Shown piece by piece: positions 12,175 through 25,800 of a DNA stretch of 64,000 bases. Numbering within the stretch: the stretch's first letter is position 1; the number at the start of each line of letters is the position of its first letter. This stretch comes from Metopolophium dirhodum (lineage: Eukaryota > Arthropoda > Insecta > Hemiptera > Aphididae). The notes under the pieces were generated by a model. It ran no database searches. It was not told where the DNA came from and was given only the letters and a program-made list of their open reading frames with translations. A program made the translations under genes and the position numbers. Where the stretch lies: positions 2,356,001 to 2,420,000 of the forward strand of contig NW_026869896.1 in the NCBI RefSeq assembly GCF_019925205.1, read 5' to 3'.

Positions 12175-13117
12175 GTATTTGCAATTGTCTGAAGTCTTTA
12201 TCAACAACAATTTATGTTTTTTTTTTAATTTGAAATGATGTACCCCAACAATGAATATGTTAATTTCAACGTATTTATTGACTTCTAAATTCTAGTTTTC
12301 TGATCATCTAGTTTATGTTTAGTGGATAAATGTGTTTGCAATTGTCTGAAGTCTTATTCATCAACATATTTTTTTTTTTTTTTTAATTTGAAATGATGTA
12401 CCCCAACAATGAATAACGTTAATATTAACGTAATAATTAAGTTCTAAATTCTAGTTTTGGGTTCAACTAATCTATCTATAGGTGACTAATGTATTTGCAA
12501 TTGTCTGAAGTCTTATTCATCAACTTAATATGTTTTTTATAAATTTGAAATTATGTAACCCAAGACTAAAAAATGTTCATATAAGCGTTAATATTGAGTT
12601 CTAAGTTCTAGTTTTCTGATCATGTAGTTTATGTATAGTGGATAAATGTATTTTCAATTGTCTGAAGTCTTATTCAACAACAACTTATGTGTTTTTTTTA
12701 TTTGAAATGATGTACCCCAACAATGAATATGTTAATATCAACGTATTTATTGACTTCTAAATTCTAGTTTTGCGTACAACTAATCTATCTATAGGTGAGT
12801 AATGTATTTGCAATTGCCTGAAATCTTATTCAACAACAACTTATGTGTTTTTTTTTATTTGAAATGATTTACCCCATCAATGAATAACGTTAATATGAAC
12901 GTAATTATTGATTTCTTAATTCTAGTTTTGGGTTCAACTAATCTATCTATAGGTGACTAATGTATTTGAGACTGTCTAAAGTCTTATTCGTAAACAAATT
13001 ATGTTTTTTTTTAATTTGAAATGATGTACACCAACAATGGAAATCTTAATATCAAAGTATTTATTGACTTCTAAATTCTAGTTTTCTGATCATCTAGTTA
13101 ATGTATAGTGGATAAAT
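12175..13117 (+). repeat. Block C, six-monomer unit of 943 bp
   Basis: Monomers in order carry: (1) CTTTATCAACAACAATTTATG; (2) CATATT followed by a T-tract of 16, and AATAACGTTAATATTAACG; (3) CATCAACTTAATATG and AAGACTAAAAAATG; (4) CAACAACAACTT and AATATGTTAATATCAACG; (5) a GTGAGTAATG junction into CAATTGCCTGAAATC; (6) GTATTTGAGACTGTCTAAAG. The unit ends where GTATTTGCAACTG begins. Complete copies of 942-944 bp recur at 14034, 20602, 23997, 31863, 45064 and 59232, always followed by GTATTTGCAACTG, so it behaves as one evolutionary module. Confidence 0.87.
12369..12384 (+). repeat. T16 homopolymer tract in block C
   Basis: Most monomers have 6-11 T at this position; the second monomer of block C has 16. 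The tract is 16 T again near 14.23, 20.80, 24.20, 28.82, 32.06, 38.04, 45.26 and 59.43 kb. A related tract of 13-15 is in the monomer near 43.71, 60.78, 62.13 and 63.48 kb. The tract is followed by AATTTG in all. Confidence 0.9.
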
Positions 13118-14033
13118 GTATTTGCAACTGTCTGAAGTCTTATTCGTCAACAAATTATGTTTTTTTTTAATTTGAAATGATGTACCTCAACAATGAAAAA
13201 TATAAATATAAGGGAAATTATTGAGTTTTAAATTCTAGTTCGCACATCATCTAGTTAATGTATAGTGGATAAATGTATTTGCAATTGTCTGAAGTCTTAT
13301 TCGTCAAGATATTATGTTTTTTTTTAATTTGAAATGATGTACACCAACAATGGAAATGTTAATATCAAAGTATTCATTGACTTCTAAATTCTATTTTTCT
13401 GATCATCTAGTTAATGTATAGTGGATAAATGTGTTTGCAATTGTCTGATGTTTTTTTTAATTTGAAATGATGTACACCAAAAATGGAAATGTTAATATCA
13501 AAGTATTTATTGACTTCTAAATTCTAGTTTTGCGTACAACTAGATATCTATAGTTGACTAATGTATTTGCAATTGACTAAAGTCTCATTCATCAACTTAT
13601 TATGTTTTTTATAAATTTAAAATTATGTAACCCAAAACTAAAAAATGTTCATATAAGCGTTAATATTGAGTTCTAAATTCTAGTTTTCTGATCATGTTGT
13701 TTATGTATAATGGATAAATGTATTTGCAATTATCTGAAGTCTTATTCAACAAAGATTTAAGGTTTTTTTAATTTGAAATGATTTTCCCTAATAATGAAAA
13801 ATGTTAATATTAACATAATAATTGAGTTCTAAATTCTAGATTTCTGAACATCTAGTTAATTTATAGTGGATAAATGTATTTGCAATTGTCTGAAATCTTA
13901 TTCATCAACATTTTATGTTTTTTTATAAATTTGAAATGATGTAACCCAAGACTAAAAAATGTTCATATAAGCCTTAATATTGAGTTCTAAATTCTAGTTT
14001 TCTGAACATCTAGTTAATTTATAGTGGATAAAT

Positions 14034-14976
14034 GTATTTGCAATTGTCTGAAGTCTTTATCAACAACAATTTATGTTTTTTTTTTAATTTGAAATGATGT
14101 ACCCCAACAATGAATATGTTAATTTCAACGTATTTATTGACTTCTAAATTCTAGTTTTCTGATCATCTAGTTTATGTTTAGTGGATAAATGTGTTTGCAA
14201 TTGTCTGAAGTCTTATTCATTAACATATTTTTTTTTTTTTTTTAATTTGAAATGATGTACCCCAACAATGAATAACGTTAATATTAACGTAATAATTAAG
14301 TTCTAAATTCTAGTTTTGGGTTCAACTAATCTATCTATAGGTGACTAATGTATTTGCAATTGTCTGAAGTCTTATTCATCAACTTAATATGTTTTTTATA
14401 AATTTGAAATTATGTAACCCAAGACTAAAAAATGTTCATATAAGCGTTAATATTGAGTTCTAAGTTCTAGTTTTCTGATCATGTAGTTTATGTATAGTGG
14501 ATAAATGTATTTTCAATTGTCTGAAGTCTTATTCAACAACAACTTATGTGTTTTTTTTATTTGAAATGATGTACCCCAACAATGAATATGTTAATATCAA
14601 CGTATTTATTGACTTCTAAATTCTAGTTTTGCGTACAACTAATCTATCTATAGGTGAGTAATGTATTTGCAATTGCCTGAAATCTTATTCAACAACAACT
14701 TATGTGTTTTTTTTTATTTGAAATGATTTACCCCATCAATGAATAACGTTAATATGAACGTAATTATTGATTTCTTAATTCTAGTTTTGGGTTCAACTAA
14801 TCTATCTATAGGTGACTAATGTATTTGAGACTGTCTAAAGTCTTATTCGTAAACAAATTATGTTTTTTTTTAATTTGAAATGATGTACACCAACAATGGA
14901 AATCTTAATATCAAAGTATTTATTGACTTCTAAATTCTAGTTTTCTGATCATCTAGTTAATGTATAGTGGATAAAT
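14034..14976 (+). repeat. Block C copy (943 bp)
   Basis: Second copy, created by the 1859-bp duplication. TTCATTAACATATT near 14216 replaces TTCATCAACATATT. AATCTTAATATC near 14900 is shared with 13.04 and 17.26 kb and replaces the more common AATGTTAATATC, marking these three as close relatives. Confidence 0.87.
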
Positions 14977-15758
14977 GTATTTGCAACTGTCTGAAGTCTT
15001 ATTCGTCAACAAATTATGTTTTTTTTTAATTTGAAATGATGTACCTCAACAATGAAAAATATAAATATAAGGGAAATTATTGAGTTTTAAATTCTAGTTC
15101 GCACATCATCTAGTTAATGTATAGTGGATAAATGTATTTGCAATTGTCTGAAGTCTTATTCGTCAAGATATTATGTTTTTTTTTAATTTGAAATGATGTA
15201 CACCAACAATGGAAATGTTAATATCAAAGTATTCATTGACTTCTAAATTCTAGTTTTGCGTACAACTAGATATCTATAGTTGACTAATGTATTTGCAATT
15301 GACTAAAGTCTTATTCATCAACTTATTATGTTTTTTATAAATTTAAAATTATGTAACCCAAAACTAAAAAATGTTCATATAAGCGTTAATATTGAGTTCT
15401 AAATTCTAGTTTTCTGATCATGTTGTTTATGTATAATGGATAAATGTATTTGCAATTATCTGAAGTCTTATTCAACAAAGATTTAAGGTTTTTTTAATTT
15501 GAAATGATTTTCCCTAATAATGAAAAATGTTAATATTAACATAATAATTGAGTTCTAAATTCTAGTTTTCTGAACATCTAGTTAATTTATAGTGGATAAA
15601 TGTATTTGCAATTGTCTGAAATCTTATTCATCAACATTTTATGTTTTTTTATAAATTTGAAATGATGTAACCCAAGACTAAAAAATGTTCATATAAGCCT
15701 TAATATTGAGTTCTAAATTCTAGTTTTCTGAACATCTAGTTAATTTATAGTAGATAAA
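14034..15758 (+). repeat. 1859-bp tandem duplication, copy 2, with a 133-bp deletion
   Basis: Matches 12175-14033 but loses about 133 bp near 15250. CATTGACTTCTAAATTCTA joins directly to GTTTTGCGTACAACTAG, so the offset falls from 1859 to 1726 and the D monomer is removed. The same junction occurs at about 18.99 kb and nowhere else I noticed, so it was inherited in the later 3742-bp duplication. The break falls in CTAAATTCTA, a string present in almost every monomer, as expected for homologous misalignment. Confidence 0.85.
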
Positions 15759-18404
15759 AGTATTTGCGATTGTCTGAAGTCTTATTCGTCAACAAATTAG
15801 GTTTTTTATAAATTTGAAATGATGTACCCCAACAATGAAAATGTTAATATCTCCGTAATTATTGACTTCTAAATTCTAGTTTTCTGATCATCTAGTTAAT
15901 TTATAGTGGATAAATGTATTTGCAATTGTCTGAAGTCTTATTCAACAACAACTTATGTGTTTTTTTTATTTGAAATGATTTACTCCATCAATGAAAAATA
16001 TTAATATAAGCGTAATTATTGAGTTTTAAATTCTAGTCTGCAGATCATCTAGTTAATGTATAGTGGATAAATGTATTTGCAATTGTCTGAAGTCTTATTC
16101 ATCAACATATTATGTTTTTTTTTTAATTTGAAATGATGTACCCCAACATTGAATAATGTTAATATGAACGTAATTATTGATTTTTAATTTCTAGTTTTGG
16201 GTTCAACTAATCTATCTATAGGTGACTAATGTATCTACAATTGTCTGAAGTCTTATTCGTCAACAAATTATGTTTTTTTTTAATTTGAAATGATGTACCG
16301 CAACAATGAAAAATATTAATATAAGCGGAATTATTGAGTTTTAAATTCTAGTTCGCACATCATCTAGTTAATGTATAGTGGATAAATGTATTTGCAATTG
16401 TCTGAAATCTTATTCATCAACATATTATGTTTTTTTTTTAATTTGAAATGATGTACCCCAACAATGAATAACGTTAATATTAACGTAATAATTAAGTTCT
16501 AAATTCTAGTTTTGGGTTCAACTAATCTATCTATAGGTGACTAATGTATTTGCAATTGTCTGAAGTCTTATTCATCAACTTAATATGTTTTTTATAAATT
16601 TGAAATTATGTAACCCAAGACTAAAAAATGTTCATATAAGCGTTAATATTGAGTTCTAAATTCTAGTTTTCTGATCATGTAGTTTATGTATAGTGGATAA
16701 ATGTATTTTCAATTGTCTGAAGTCTTATTCAACAACAACTTATGTGTTTTTTTTATTTGAAATGATTTACCCCATCAATGAAAAATGTTAATACTAACGT
16801 AATTATTGAGTTCTAAATTCTAGTTTTCTGAACATCTAGTTAATTTATAGTGGATAAATGTATTTGCAATTGTCTGAAGTCTTTATCAATAACAATTTAT
16901 GTTTTTTTTTTAATTTGAAATGATGTACCCCAACAATGAATATGTTAATTTCAACGTATTTATTGACTTCTAAATTCTAGTTTTGCGTACAACTAATCTA
17001 TCTATAGGTGAGTAATGTATTTGCAATTGCCTGAAATCTTATTCAACAACAACTTATGTGTTTTTTTTTATTTGAAATGATTTACCCCATCAATGAATAA
17101 CGTTAATATGAACGTAATTATTGATTTCTTAATTCTAGTTTTGGGTTCAACTAATCTATCTATAGGTGACTAATGTATTTGAGACTGTCTAAAGTCTTAT
17201 TCGTAAACAAATTATGTTTTTTTTTAATTTGAAATGATGTACACCAACAATGGAAATCTTAATATCAAAGTATTTATTGACTTCTAAATTCTAGTTTTCT
17301 GATCATCTAGTTAATGTATAGTGGATAAATGTATTTGCAACTGTCTGAAGTCTTATTCGTCAACAAATTATGTTTTTTTTTAATTTGAAATGATGTACCT
17401 CAACAATGAAAAATATAAATATAAGGGAAATTATTGAGTTTTAAATTCTAGTTCGCACATCATCTAGTTAATGTATAGTGGATAAATGTATTTGCAATTG
17501 TCTGAAGTCTTATTCGTCAAGATATTATGTTTTTTTTTAATTTGAAATGATGTACACCAACAATGGAAATGTTAATATCAAAGTATTCATTGACTTCTAA
17601 ATTCTATTTTTCTGATCATCTAGTTAATGTATAGTGGATAAATGTGTTTGCAATTGTCTGATGTTTTTTTTAATTTGAAATGATGTACACCAAAAATGGA
17701 AATGTTAATATCAAAGTATTTATTGACTTCTAAATTCTAGTTTTGCGTACAACTAGATATCTATAGTTGACTAATGTATTTGCAATTGACTAAAGTCTCA
17801 TTCATCAACTTATTATGTTTTTTATAAATTTAAAATTATGTAACCCAAAACTAAAAAATGTTCATATAAGCGTTAATATTGAGTTCTAAATTCTAGTTTT
17901 CTGATCATGTTGTTTATGTATAATGGATAAATGTATTTGCAATTATCTGAAGTCTTATTCAACAAAGATTTAAGGTTTTTTTAATTTGAAATGATTTTCC
18001 CTAATAATGAAAAATGTTAATATTAACATAATAATTGAGTTCTAAATTCTAGTTTTCTGAACATCTAGTTAATTTATAGTGGATAAATGTATTTGCAATT
18101 GTCTGAAATCTTATTCATCAACATTTTATGTTTTTTTATAAATTTGAAATGATGTAACCCAAGACTAAAAAATGTTCATATAAGCCTTAATATTGAGTTC
18201 TAAATTCTAGTTTTCTGAACATCTAGTTAATTTATAGTGGATAAATGTATTTGCAATTGTCTGAAGTCTTTATCAACAACAATTTATGTTTTTTTTTTAA
18301 TTTGAAATGATGTACCCCAACAATGAATAACGTTAATATTAACGTAATAATTAAGTTCTAAATTCTAGTTTTGGGTTCAACTAATCTATCTATAGGTGAG
18401 TAAT
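14663..18404 (+). repeat. 3742-bp segmental duplication, copy 1
   Basis: Aligned to 18405 onward at an offset of 3742: GTATTTGAGACTG is at 14821 and 18563, the shared 133-bp deletion junction at 15257 and 18999, and AAAAGTATTTGCG near 15756 and 19498. At about 16.97 kb this copy lacks three monomers (~470 bp) of block C, after which the offset becomes about 4212 (D monomers at 17644 and 21858). The left limit is near 14.64 kb, where the two sides become different classes (ATCAACGTATTT versus ATTAACGTAATAATTAAG). Confidence 0.82.
16860..17330 (+). repeat. Block C with three monomers lost (471 bp)
   Basis: Begins with the CTTTATCAATAACAATTT monomer. After TTTCAACGTATTTATTG it joins CTAGTTTTGCGTACAACTAATC and GTGAGTAATG, skipping the long T-tract, CTTAATATG and following monomers. 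The 472-bp loss equals three monomers. The crossover lies in TATTTATTGACTTCTAAATT, present in both the first and fourth monomers of the block. Confidence 0.85.
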
Positions 18405-18718
18405 GTATTTGCAATTGCCTGAAATCTTATTCAACAACAACTTATGTGTTTTTTTTAATTTGAAATGATTTACCCCATCAATGAATAACGTTAATATGAA
18501 CGTAATTATTGATTTCTTAATTCTAGTTTTGGGTTCAACTAATCTATCTATAGGTGACTAATGTATTTGAGACTGTCTAAAGTCTTATTCGTAAACAAAT
18601 TATGTTTTTTTTTAATTTGAAATGATGTACACCAACAATGGAAATGTTAATATCAAAGTATTTATTGACTTCTAAATTCTAGTTTTCTGATCATCTAGTT
18701 AATGTATAGTGGATAAAT
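18247..18718 (+). repeat. Block C with three monomers lost (472 bp), a different break
   Basis: Same final length as the copy at 16860 but an independent junction. The CTTTATCAACAACAATTT start is followed by CAACAATGAATAACGTTAATATT and GGGTTCAAC, then GTGAGTAATG. A different set of three monomers is therefore gone, showing at least two separate three-monomer losses in the same module. Confidence 0.82.
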
Positions 18719-21700
18719 GTATTTGCAACTGTCTGAAGTCTTATTCGTCAACAAATTATGTTTTTTTTTAATTTGAAATGATGTACCTCAACAATGAAAA
18801 ATATAAATATAAGGGAAATTATTGAGTTTTAAATTCTAGTTCGCACATCATCTAGTTAATGTATAGTGGATAAATGTATTTGCAATTGTCTGAAGTCTTA
18901 TTCGTCAAGATATTATGTTTTTTTTTAATTTGAAATGATGTACACCAACAATGGAAATGTTAATATCAAAGTATTCATTGACTTCTAAATTCTAGTTTTG
19001 CGTACAACTAGATATCTATAGTTGACTAATGTATTTGCAATTGACTAAAGGCTCATTCATCAACTTATTATGTTTTTTATAAATTTAAAATTATGTAACC
19101 CAAAACTAAAAAATCTTCATATAAGCGTTAATATTGAGTTCTAAATTCTAGTTTTCTGATCATGTTGTTTATGTATAATGGATAAATGTATTTGCAATTA
19201 TCTGAAGTCTTATTCAACAAAGATTTAAGGTTTTTTTAATTTGAAATGATTTTCCCTAATAATGAAAAATGTTAATATTAACATAATAATTGAGTTCTAA
19301 ATTCTAGTTTTCTGAACATCTAGTTAATTTATAGTGGATAAATGTATTTGCAATTGTCTGAAATCTTATTCATCAACATTTTATGTTTTTTTATAAATTT
19401 GAAATGATGTAACCCAAGACTAAAAAATGTTCATATAAGCCTTAATATTGAGTTCTAAATTCTAGTTTTCTGAACATCTAGTTAATTTATAGTAGATAAA
19501 AGTATTTGCGATTGTCTGAAGTCTTATTCGTCAACAAATTAGGTTTTTTATAAATTTGAAATGATGTACCCCAACAATGAAAATGTTAATATCTCCGTAA
19601 TTATTGACTTCTAAATTCTAGTTTTCTGATCATCTAGTTAATTTATAGTGGATAAATGTATTTGCAATTGTCTGAAGTCTTATTCAACAACAACTTATGT
19701 GTTTTTTTTATTTGAAATGATTTACTCCATCAATGAAAAATATTAATATAAGCGTAATTATTGAGTTTTAAATTCTAGTCTGCAGATCATCTAGTTAATG
19801 TATAGTGGATAAATGTATTTGCAATTGTCTGAAGTCTTATTCATCAACATATTATGTTTTTTTTTTAATTTGAAATGATGTACCCCAACATTGAATAATG
19901 TTAATATGAAGGTAATTATTGATTTTTAATTTCTAGTTTTGGGTTCAACTAATCTATCTATAGGTGACTAATGTATCTACAATTGTCTGAAGTCTTATTC
20001 GTCAACAAATTATGTTTTTTTTTAATTTGAAATGATGTACCGCAACAATGAAAAATATTAATATAAGCGGAATTATTGAGTTTTAAATTCTAGTTCGCAC
20101 ATCATCTAGTTAATGTATAGTGGATAAATGTATTTGCAATTGTCTGAAATCTTATTCATCAACATATTATGTTTTTTTTTTAATTTGAAATGATGTACCC
20201 CAACAATGAATAACGTTAATATTAACGTAATAATTAAGTTCTAAATTCTAGTTTTGGGTTCAACTAATCTATCTATAGGTGACTAATGTATTTGCAATTG
20301 TCTGATGTCTTATTCATCAACTTAATATGTTTTTTATAAATTTGAAATTATGTAACCCAAGACTAAAAAATGTTCATATAAGCGTTAATATTGAGTTCTA
20401 AATTCTAGTTTTCTGATCATGTAGTTTATGTATAGTGGATAAATGTATTTTCAATTGTCTGAAGTCTTATTCAACAACAACTTATGTGTTTTTTTTATTT
20501 GAAATAATTTACCCAATCAATGAAAAATGTTAATACTAACGTAATTATTGAGTTCTAAATTCTAGTTTTCTGAACATCTAGTTAATTTATAGTGGATAAA
20601 TGTATTTGCAATTGTCTGAAGTCTTTATCAACAACAATTTATGTTTTTTTTTTAATTTGAAATGATGTACCCCAACAATGAATATGTTAATTTCAACGTA
20701 TTTATTGACTTCTAAATTCTAGTTTTCTGATCATCTAGTTTATGTTTAGTGGATAAATGTGTTTGCAATTGTCTGAAGTCTTATTCATCAACATATTTTT
20801 TTTTTTTTTTTAATTTGAAATGATGTACCCCAACAATGAATAACGTTAATATTAACGTAATAATTAAGTTCTAAATTCTAGTTTTGGGTTCAACTAATCT
20901 ATCTATAGGTGACTAATGTATTTGCAATTGTCTGAAGTCTTATTCATCAACTTAATATGTTTTTTATAAATTTGAAATTATGTAACCCAAGACTAAAAAA
21001 TGTTCATATAAGCGTTAATATTGAGTTCTAAGTTCTAGTTTTCTGATCATGTAGTTTATGTATAGTGGATAAATGTATTTTCAATTGTCTGAAGTCTTAT
21101 TCAACAACAACTTATGTGTTTTTTTTATTTGAAATGATGTACCCCAACAATGAATATGTTAATATCAACGTATTTATTGACTTCTAAATTCTAGTTTTGC
21201 GTACAACTAATCTATCTACAGGTGAGTAATGTATTTGCAATTGCCTGAAATCTTATTCAACAACAACTTATGTGTTTTTTTTTATTTGAAATGATTTACC
21301 CCATCAATGAATAACGTTAATATGAACGTAATTATTGATTTCTTAATTCTAGTTTTGGGTTCAACTAATCTATCTATAGGTGACTAATGTATTTGAGACT
21401 GTCTAAAGTCTTATTCGTAAACAAATTATGTTTTTTTTTAATTTGAAATGATGTACACCAACAATGGAAATGTTAATATCAAAGTATTTATTGACTTCTA
21501 AATTCTAGTTTTCTGATCATCTAGTTAATGTATAGTGGATAAATGTATTTGCAACTGTCTGAAGTCTTATTCGTCAACAAATTATGTTTTTTTTTAATTT
21601 GAAATGATGTACCCCAACAATGAAAAATATTAATATAAGCGTAATTATTGAGTTTTAAATTCTAGTTCGCACATCATCTAGTTAATGTATAGTGGATAAA

Positions 21701-22033
21701 TGTATTTGCAATTGTCTGAAGTCTTATTCGTCAAGATATTATGTTTTTTTTTAATTTGAAATGATGTACACCAACAATGGAAATGTTAATATCAAAGTAT
21801 TCATTGACTTCTAAATTCTATTTTTCTGATCATCTAGTTAATGTATAGTGGATAAATGTGTTTGCAATTGTCTGATGTTTTTTTTAATTTGAAATGATGT
21901 ACACCAAAAATGGAAATGTTAATATCAAAGTATTTATTGACTTCTAAATTCTAGTTTTGCGTACAACTAGATATCTATAGTTGACTAATGTATTTGCAAT
22001 TGACTAAAGTCTCATTCATCAACTTATTATGTT
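18405..22033 (+). repeat. 3742-bp segmental duplication, copy 2 (with the full C block)
   Basis: Partner of 14663-18404. It retains the complete 943-bp C block (20602-21544), where copy 1 has a 471-bp version. The match ends near 22.03 kb: here the sequence switches to AATTTGAAATTATG...AAGACTAAAAAATG and the CTTAATCGTCGATAAAT class typical of HOR A, whereas copy 1 reads ATTTAAAATTATG...AAAACTAAAAAATG. HOR A-type monomers therefore re-enter the array at this point. Confidence 0.8.
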
Positions 22034-22896
22034 TTTTATAAATTTGAAATTATGTAACCCAAGACTAAAAAATGTTCATATAAGCGTTAATATTGAGTTC
22101 TAAATTCTAGTTTTCTGAACATCTAGTTAATTCATAGTAGATAAATGTATTTGCAATTGTCTGAAGTCTTAATCGTCGATAAATAATATTTTTTTTTAAT
22201 TTGAAATGCTGTACCCCAACAATGAATAATGTTAATATTTACGTAATAATTGAGTTCTAAATTCTAGTTTTTCTGATCATCTAGATAATGTATAGTGGAT
22301 AAATGTGTTTGCAATTGTCTGATGTTTTTTTTAATTTGAAATGATGTACACCAAAAATGGAAATGTTAATATCAAAGTATTTATTGACTTCTAACTTCTA
22401 GTTTAACGTACAACTAGATATCTATAGTTGACTAATGTATTTGCAATTGACTAAAGTCTCATTCATCAACTTATTATGTTTTTTATAAATTTAAAATTAT
22501 GTAACCCAAAACTAAAAAATGTTCATATAAGCGTTAATATTGAGTTCTAAATTCTAGTTTAGTTTATGTATAATGGATAAATGTATTTGCAATTGTCTGA
22601 AGTCTTATTCAACAAAGATTTAAGGTTTTTTTAATTTGAAATGATTTTCCCTAATAATGAAAAATGTTAATATTAACATAATAATTGAGTTCTAAATTCT
22701 AGTTTTCTGAACATCTAGTTAATTTATAGTGGATAAATGTATTTGCAATTGTCTGAAATCTTATTCATCAACATTTTATGTTTTTTTATAAATTTGAAAT
22801 GATGTAACCCAAGACTAAAAAATGTTCATATAAGCCTTAATATTGAGTTCTAAATTCTAGTTTTCTGATCATGTAGTTTATGTATAGTGGATAAAT
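19502..22896 (+). repeat. 3395-bp tandem duplication, copy 1 (about 22 monomers)
   Basis: Bounded by GTATTTGCGATTG monomer starts at 19502, 22897 and 26292, exactly 3395 bp apart. Shared private variants include ATGAAGGTAATTATT (about 19.90 and 23.30 kb), GTCTGATGTCTTATT, GAAATAATTTACCCAATC, CTATCTACAGGTGAG and TTCATAGTAGATAAATG. D monomers 21858 and 25253 keep the offset, so no net length change has accumulated. It overlaps the 3742-bp duplication and is therefore a later event. Confidence 0.88.
20602..21544 (+). repeat. Block C copy (943 bp)
   Basis: Complete copy inside both the 3742-bp and 3395-bp duplications. CTATCTACAGGTGAG near 21.21 kb, where others read CTATCTATAGGTGAG, is shared only with the copy at 23997. 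The following monomer reads CCCCAACAATGAAAAATATT rather than CCTCAACAATG as in the 12-18 kb copies. Confidence 0.87.
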
Positions 22897-25800
22897 GTAT
22901 TTGCGATTGTCTGAAGTCTTATTCGTCAACAAATTAGGTTTTTTATAAATTTGAAATGATGTACCCCAACAATGAAAATGTTAATATCTCCGTAATTATT
23001 GACTTCTAAATTCTAGTTTTCTGATCATCTAGTTAATTTATATTTGATAAATGTATTTGCAATTGTCTGAAGTCTTATTCAACAACAACTTATGTGTTTT
23101 TTTTATTTGAAATGATTTACTCCATCAATGAAAAATATTAATATAAGCGTAATTATTGAGTTTTATATTCTAGTCTGCAGATCATCTAGTTAATGTATAG
23201 TGGATAAATGTATTTGCAATTGTCTGAAGTCTTATTCATCAACATATTATGTTTTTTTTTTAATTTGAAATGATGTACCCCAACATTGAATTATGTTAAT
23301 ATGAAGGTAATTATTGATTTTTAATTTCTAGTTTTGGGTTCAACTAATCTATCTATAGGTGACTAATGTATCTACAATTGTCTGAAGTCTTATTCGTCAA
23401 CAAATTATGTTTTTTTTTAATTTGAAATGATGTACCGCAACAATGAAAAATATTAATATAAGCGGAATTATTGAGTTTTAAATTCTAGTTCGCACATCAT
23501 CTAGTTAATGTATAGTGGATAAATGTATTTGCAATTGTCTGAAATCTTATTCATCAACATATTATGTTTTTTTTTTAATTTGAAATGATGTACCCCAACA
23601 ATGAATAACGTTAATATTAACGTAATAATTAAGTTCTAAATTCTAGTTTTGGGTTCAACTAATCTATCTATAGGTGACTAATGTATTTGCAATTGTCTGA
23701 TGTCTTATTCATCAACTTAATATGTTTTTTATAAATTTGAAATTATGTAACCCAAGACTAAAAAATGTTCATATAAGCGTTAATATTGAGTTCTAAATTC
23801 TAGTTTTCTGATCATGTAGTTTATGTATAGTGGATAAATGTATTTTCAATTGTCTGAAGTCTTATTCAACAACAACTTATGTGTTTTTTTTATTTGAAAT
23901 AATTTACCCAATCAATGAAAAATGTTAATACTAACGTAATTATTGAGTTCTAAATTCTAGTTTTCTGAACATCTAGTTAATTTATAGTGGATAAATGTAT
24001 TTGCAATTGTCTGAAGTCTTTATCAACAACAATTTATGTTTTTTTTTTAATTTGAAATGATGTACCCCAACAATGAATATGTTAATTTCAACGTATTTAT
24101 TGACTTCTAAATTCTAGTTTTCTGATCATCTAGTTTATGTTTAGTGGATAAATGTGTTTGCAATTGTCTGAAGTCTTATTCATCAACATATTTTTTTTTT
24201 TTTTTTAATTTGAAATGATGTACCCCAACAATGAATAACGTTAATATTAACGTAATAATTAAGTTCTAAATTCTAGTTTTGGGTTCAACTAATCTATCTA
24301 TAGGTGACTAATGTATTTGCAATTGTCTGAAGTCTTATTCATCAACTTAATATGTTTTTTATAAATTTGAAATTATGTAACCCAAGACTAAAAAATGTTC
24401 ATATAAGCGTTAATATTGAGTTCTAAGTTCTAGTTTTCTGATCATGTAGTTTATGTATAGTGGATAAATGTATTTTCAATTGTCTGAAGTCTTATTCAAC
24501 AACAACTTATGTGTTTTTTTTATTTGAAATGATGTACCCCAACAATGAATATGTTAATATCAACGTATTTATTGACTTCTAAATTCTAGTTTTGCGTACA
24601 ACTAATCTATCTACAGGTGAGTAATGTATTTGCAATTGCCTGAAATCTTATTCAACAACAACTTATGTGTTTTTTTTTATTTGAAATGATTTACCCCATC
24701 AATGAATAACGTTAATATGAACGTAATTATTGATTTCTTAATTCTAGTTTTGGGTTCAACTAATCTATCTATAGGTGACTAATGTATTTGAGACTGTCTA
24801 AAGTCTTATTCGTAAACAAATTATGTTTTTTTTTAATTTGAAATGATGTACACCAACAATGGAAATGTTAATATCAAAGTATTTATTGACTTCTAAATTC
24901 TAGTTTTCTGATCATCTAGTTAATGTATAGTGGATAAATGTATTTGCAACTGTCTGAAGTCTTATTCGTCAACAAATTATGTTTTTTTTTAATTTGAAAT
25001 GATGTACCCCAACAATGAAAAATATTAATATAAGCGTAATTATTGAGTTTTAAATTCTAGTTCGCACATCATCTAGTTAATGTATAGTGGATAAATGTAT
25101 TTGCAATTGTCTGAAGTCTTATTCGTCAAGATATTATGTTTTTTTTTAATTTGAAATGATGTACACCAACAATGGAAATGTTAATATCAAAGTATTCATT
25201 GACTTCTAAATTCTATTTTTCTGATCATCTAGTTAATGTATAGTGGATAAATGTGTTTGCAATTGTCTGATGTTTTTTTTAATTTGAAATGATGTACACC
25301 AAAAATGGAAATGTTAATATCAAAGTATTTATTGACTTCTAAATTCTAGTTTTGCGTACAACTAGATATCTATAGTTGACTAATGTATTTGCAATTGACT
25401 AAAGTCTCATTCATCAACTTATTATGTTTTTTATAAATTTGAAATTATGTAACCCAAGACTAAAAAATGTTCATATAAGCGTTAATATTGAGTTCTAAAT
25501 TCTAGTTTTCTGAACATCTAGTTAATTCATAGTAGATAAATGTATTTGCAATTGTCTGAAGTCTTAATCGTCGATAAATAATATTTTTTTTTAATTTGAA
25601 ATGCTGTACCCCAACAATGAATAATGTTAATATTTACGTAATAATTGAGTTCTAAATTCTAGTTTTTCTGATCATCTAGATAATGTATAGTGGATAAATG
25701 TGTTTGCAATTGTCTGATGTTTTTTTTAATTTGAAATGATGTACACCAAAAATGGAAATGTTAATATCAAAGTATTTATTGACTTCTAACTTCTAGTTTA

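Larger units (their letters stand above)
12175..14033 (+). repeat. 1859-bp tandem duplication, copy 1 (12 monomers)
   Basis: Starts at the monomer reading GTCTGAAGTCTTTATC and runs through block C, the CAACTG, CCTCAAC and CAAGATATT monomers, the D monomer at 13431 and three more, to the next GTCTTTATC monomer at 14034. The GTATTTGAGACTG markers at 12962 and 14821 confirm the 1859-bp offset. Left of 12175 and of 14034 the sequences belong to different classes (AATACTAACG versus AAGCCTTAATATTG), so the exchange lies in the common TGAGTTCTAAATTCTAG to TATAGTGG stretch just before these starts. Confidence 0.85.

Noticed and set aside
12205..12225. Yeast-type origin consensus (ATTTATGTTTT and TTTTATGTTTT strings)
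   Set aside because: They match the 11-bp degenerate consensus, but such matches are expected often in DNA of about 76% A+T, and nothing shows the host uses such origins.
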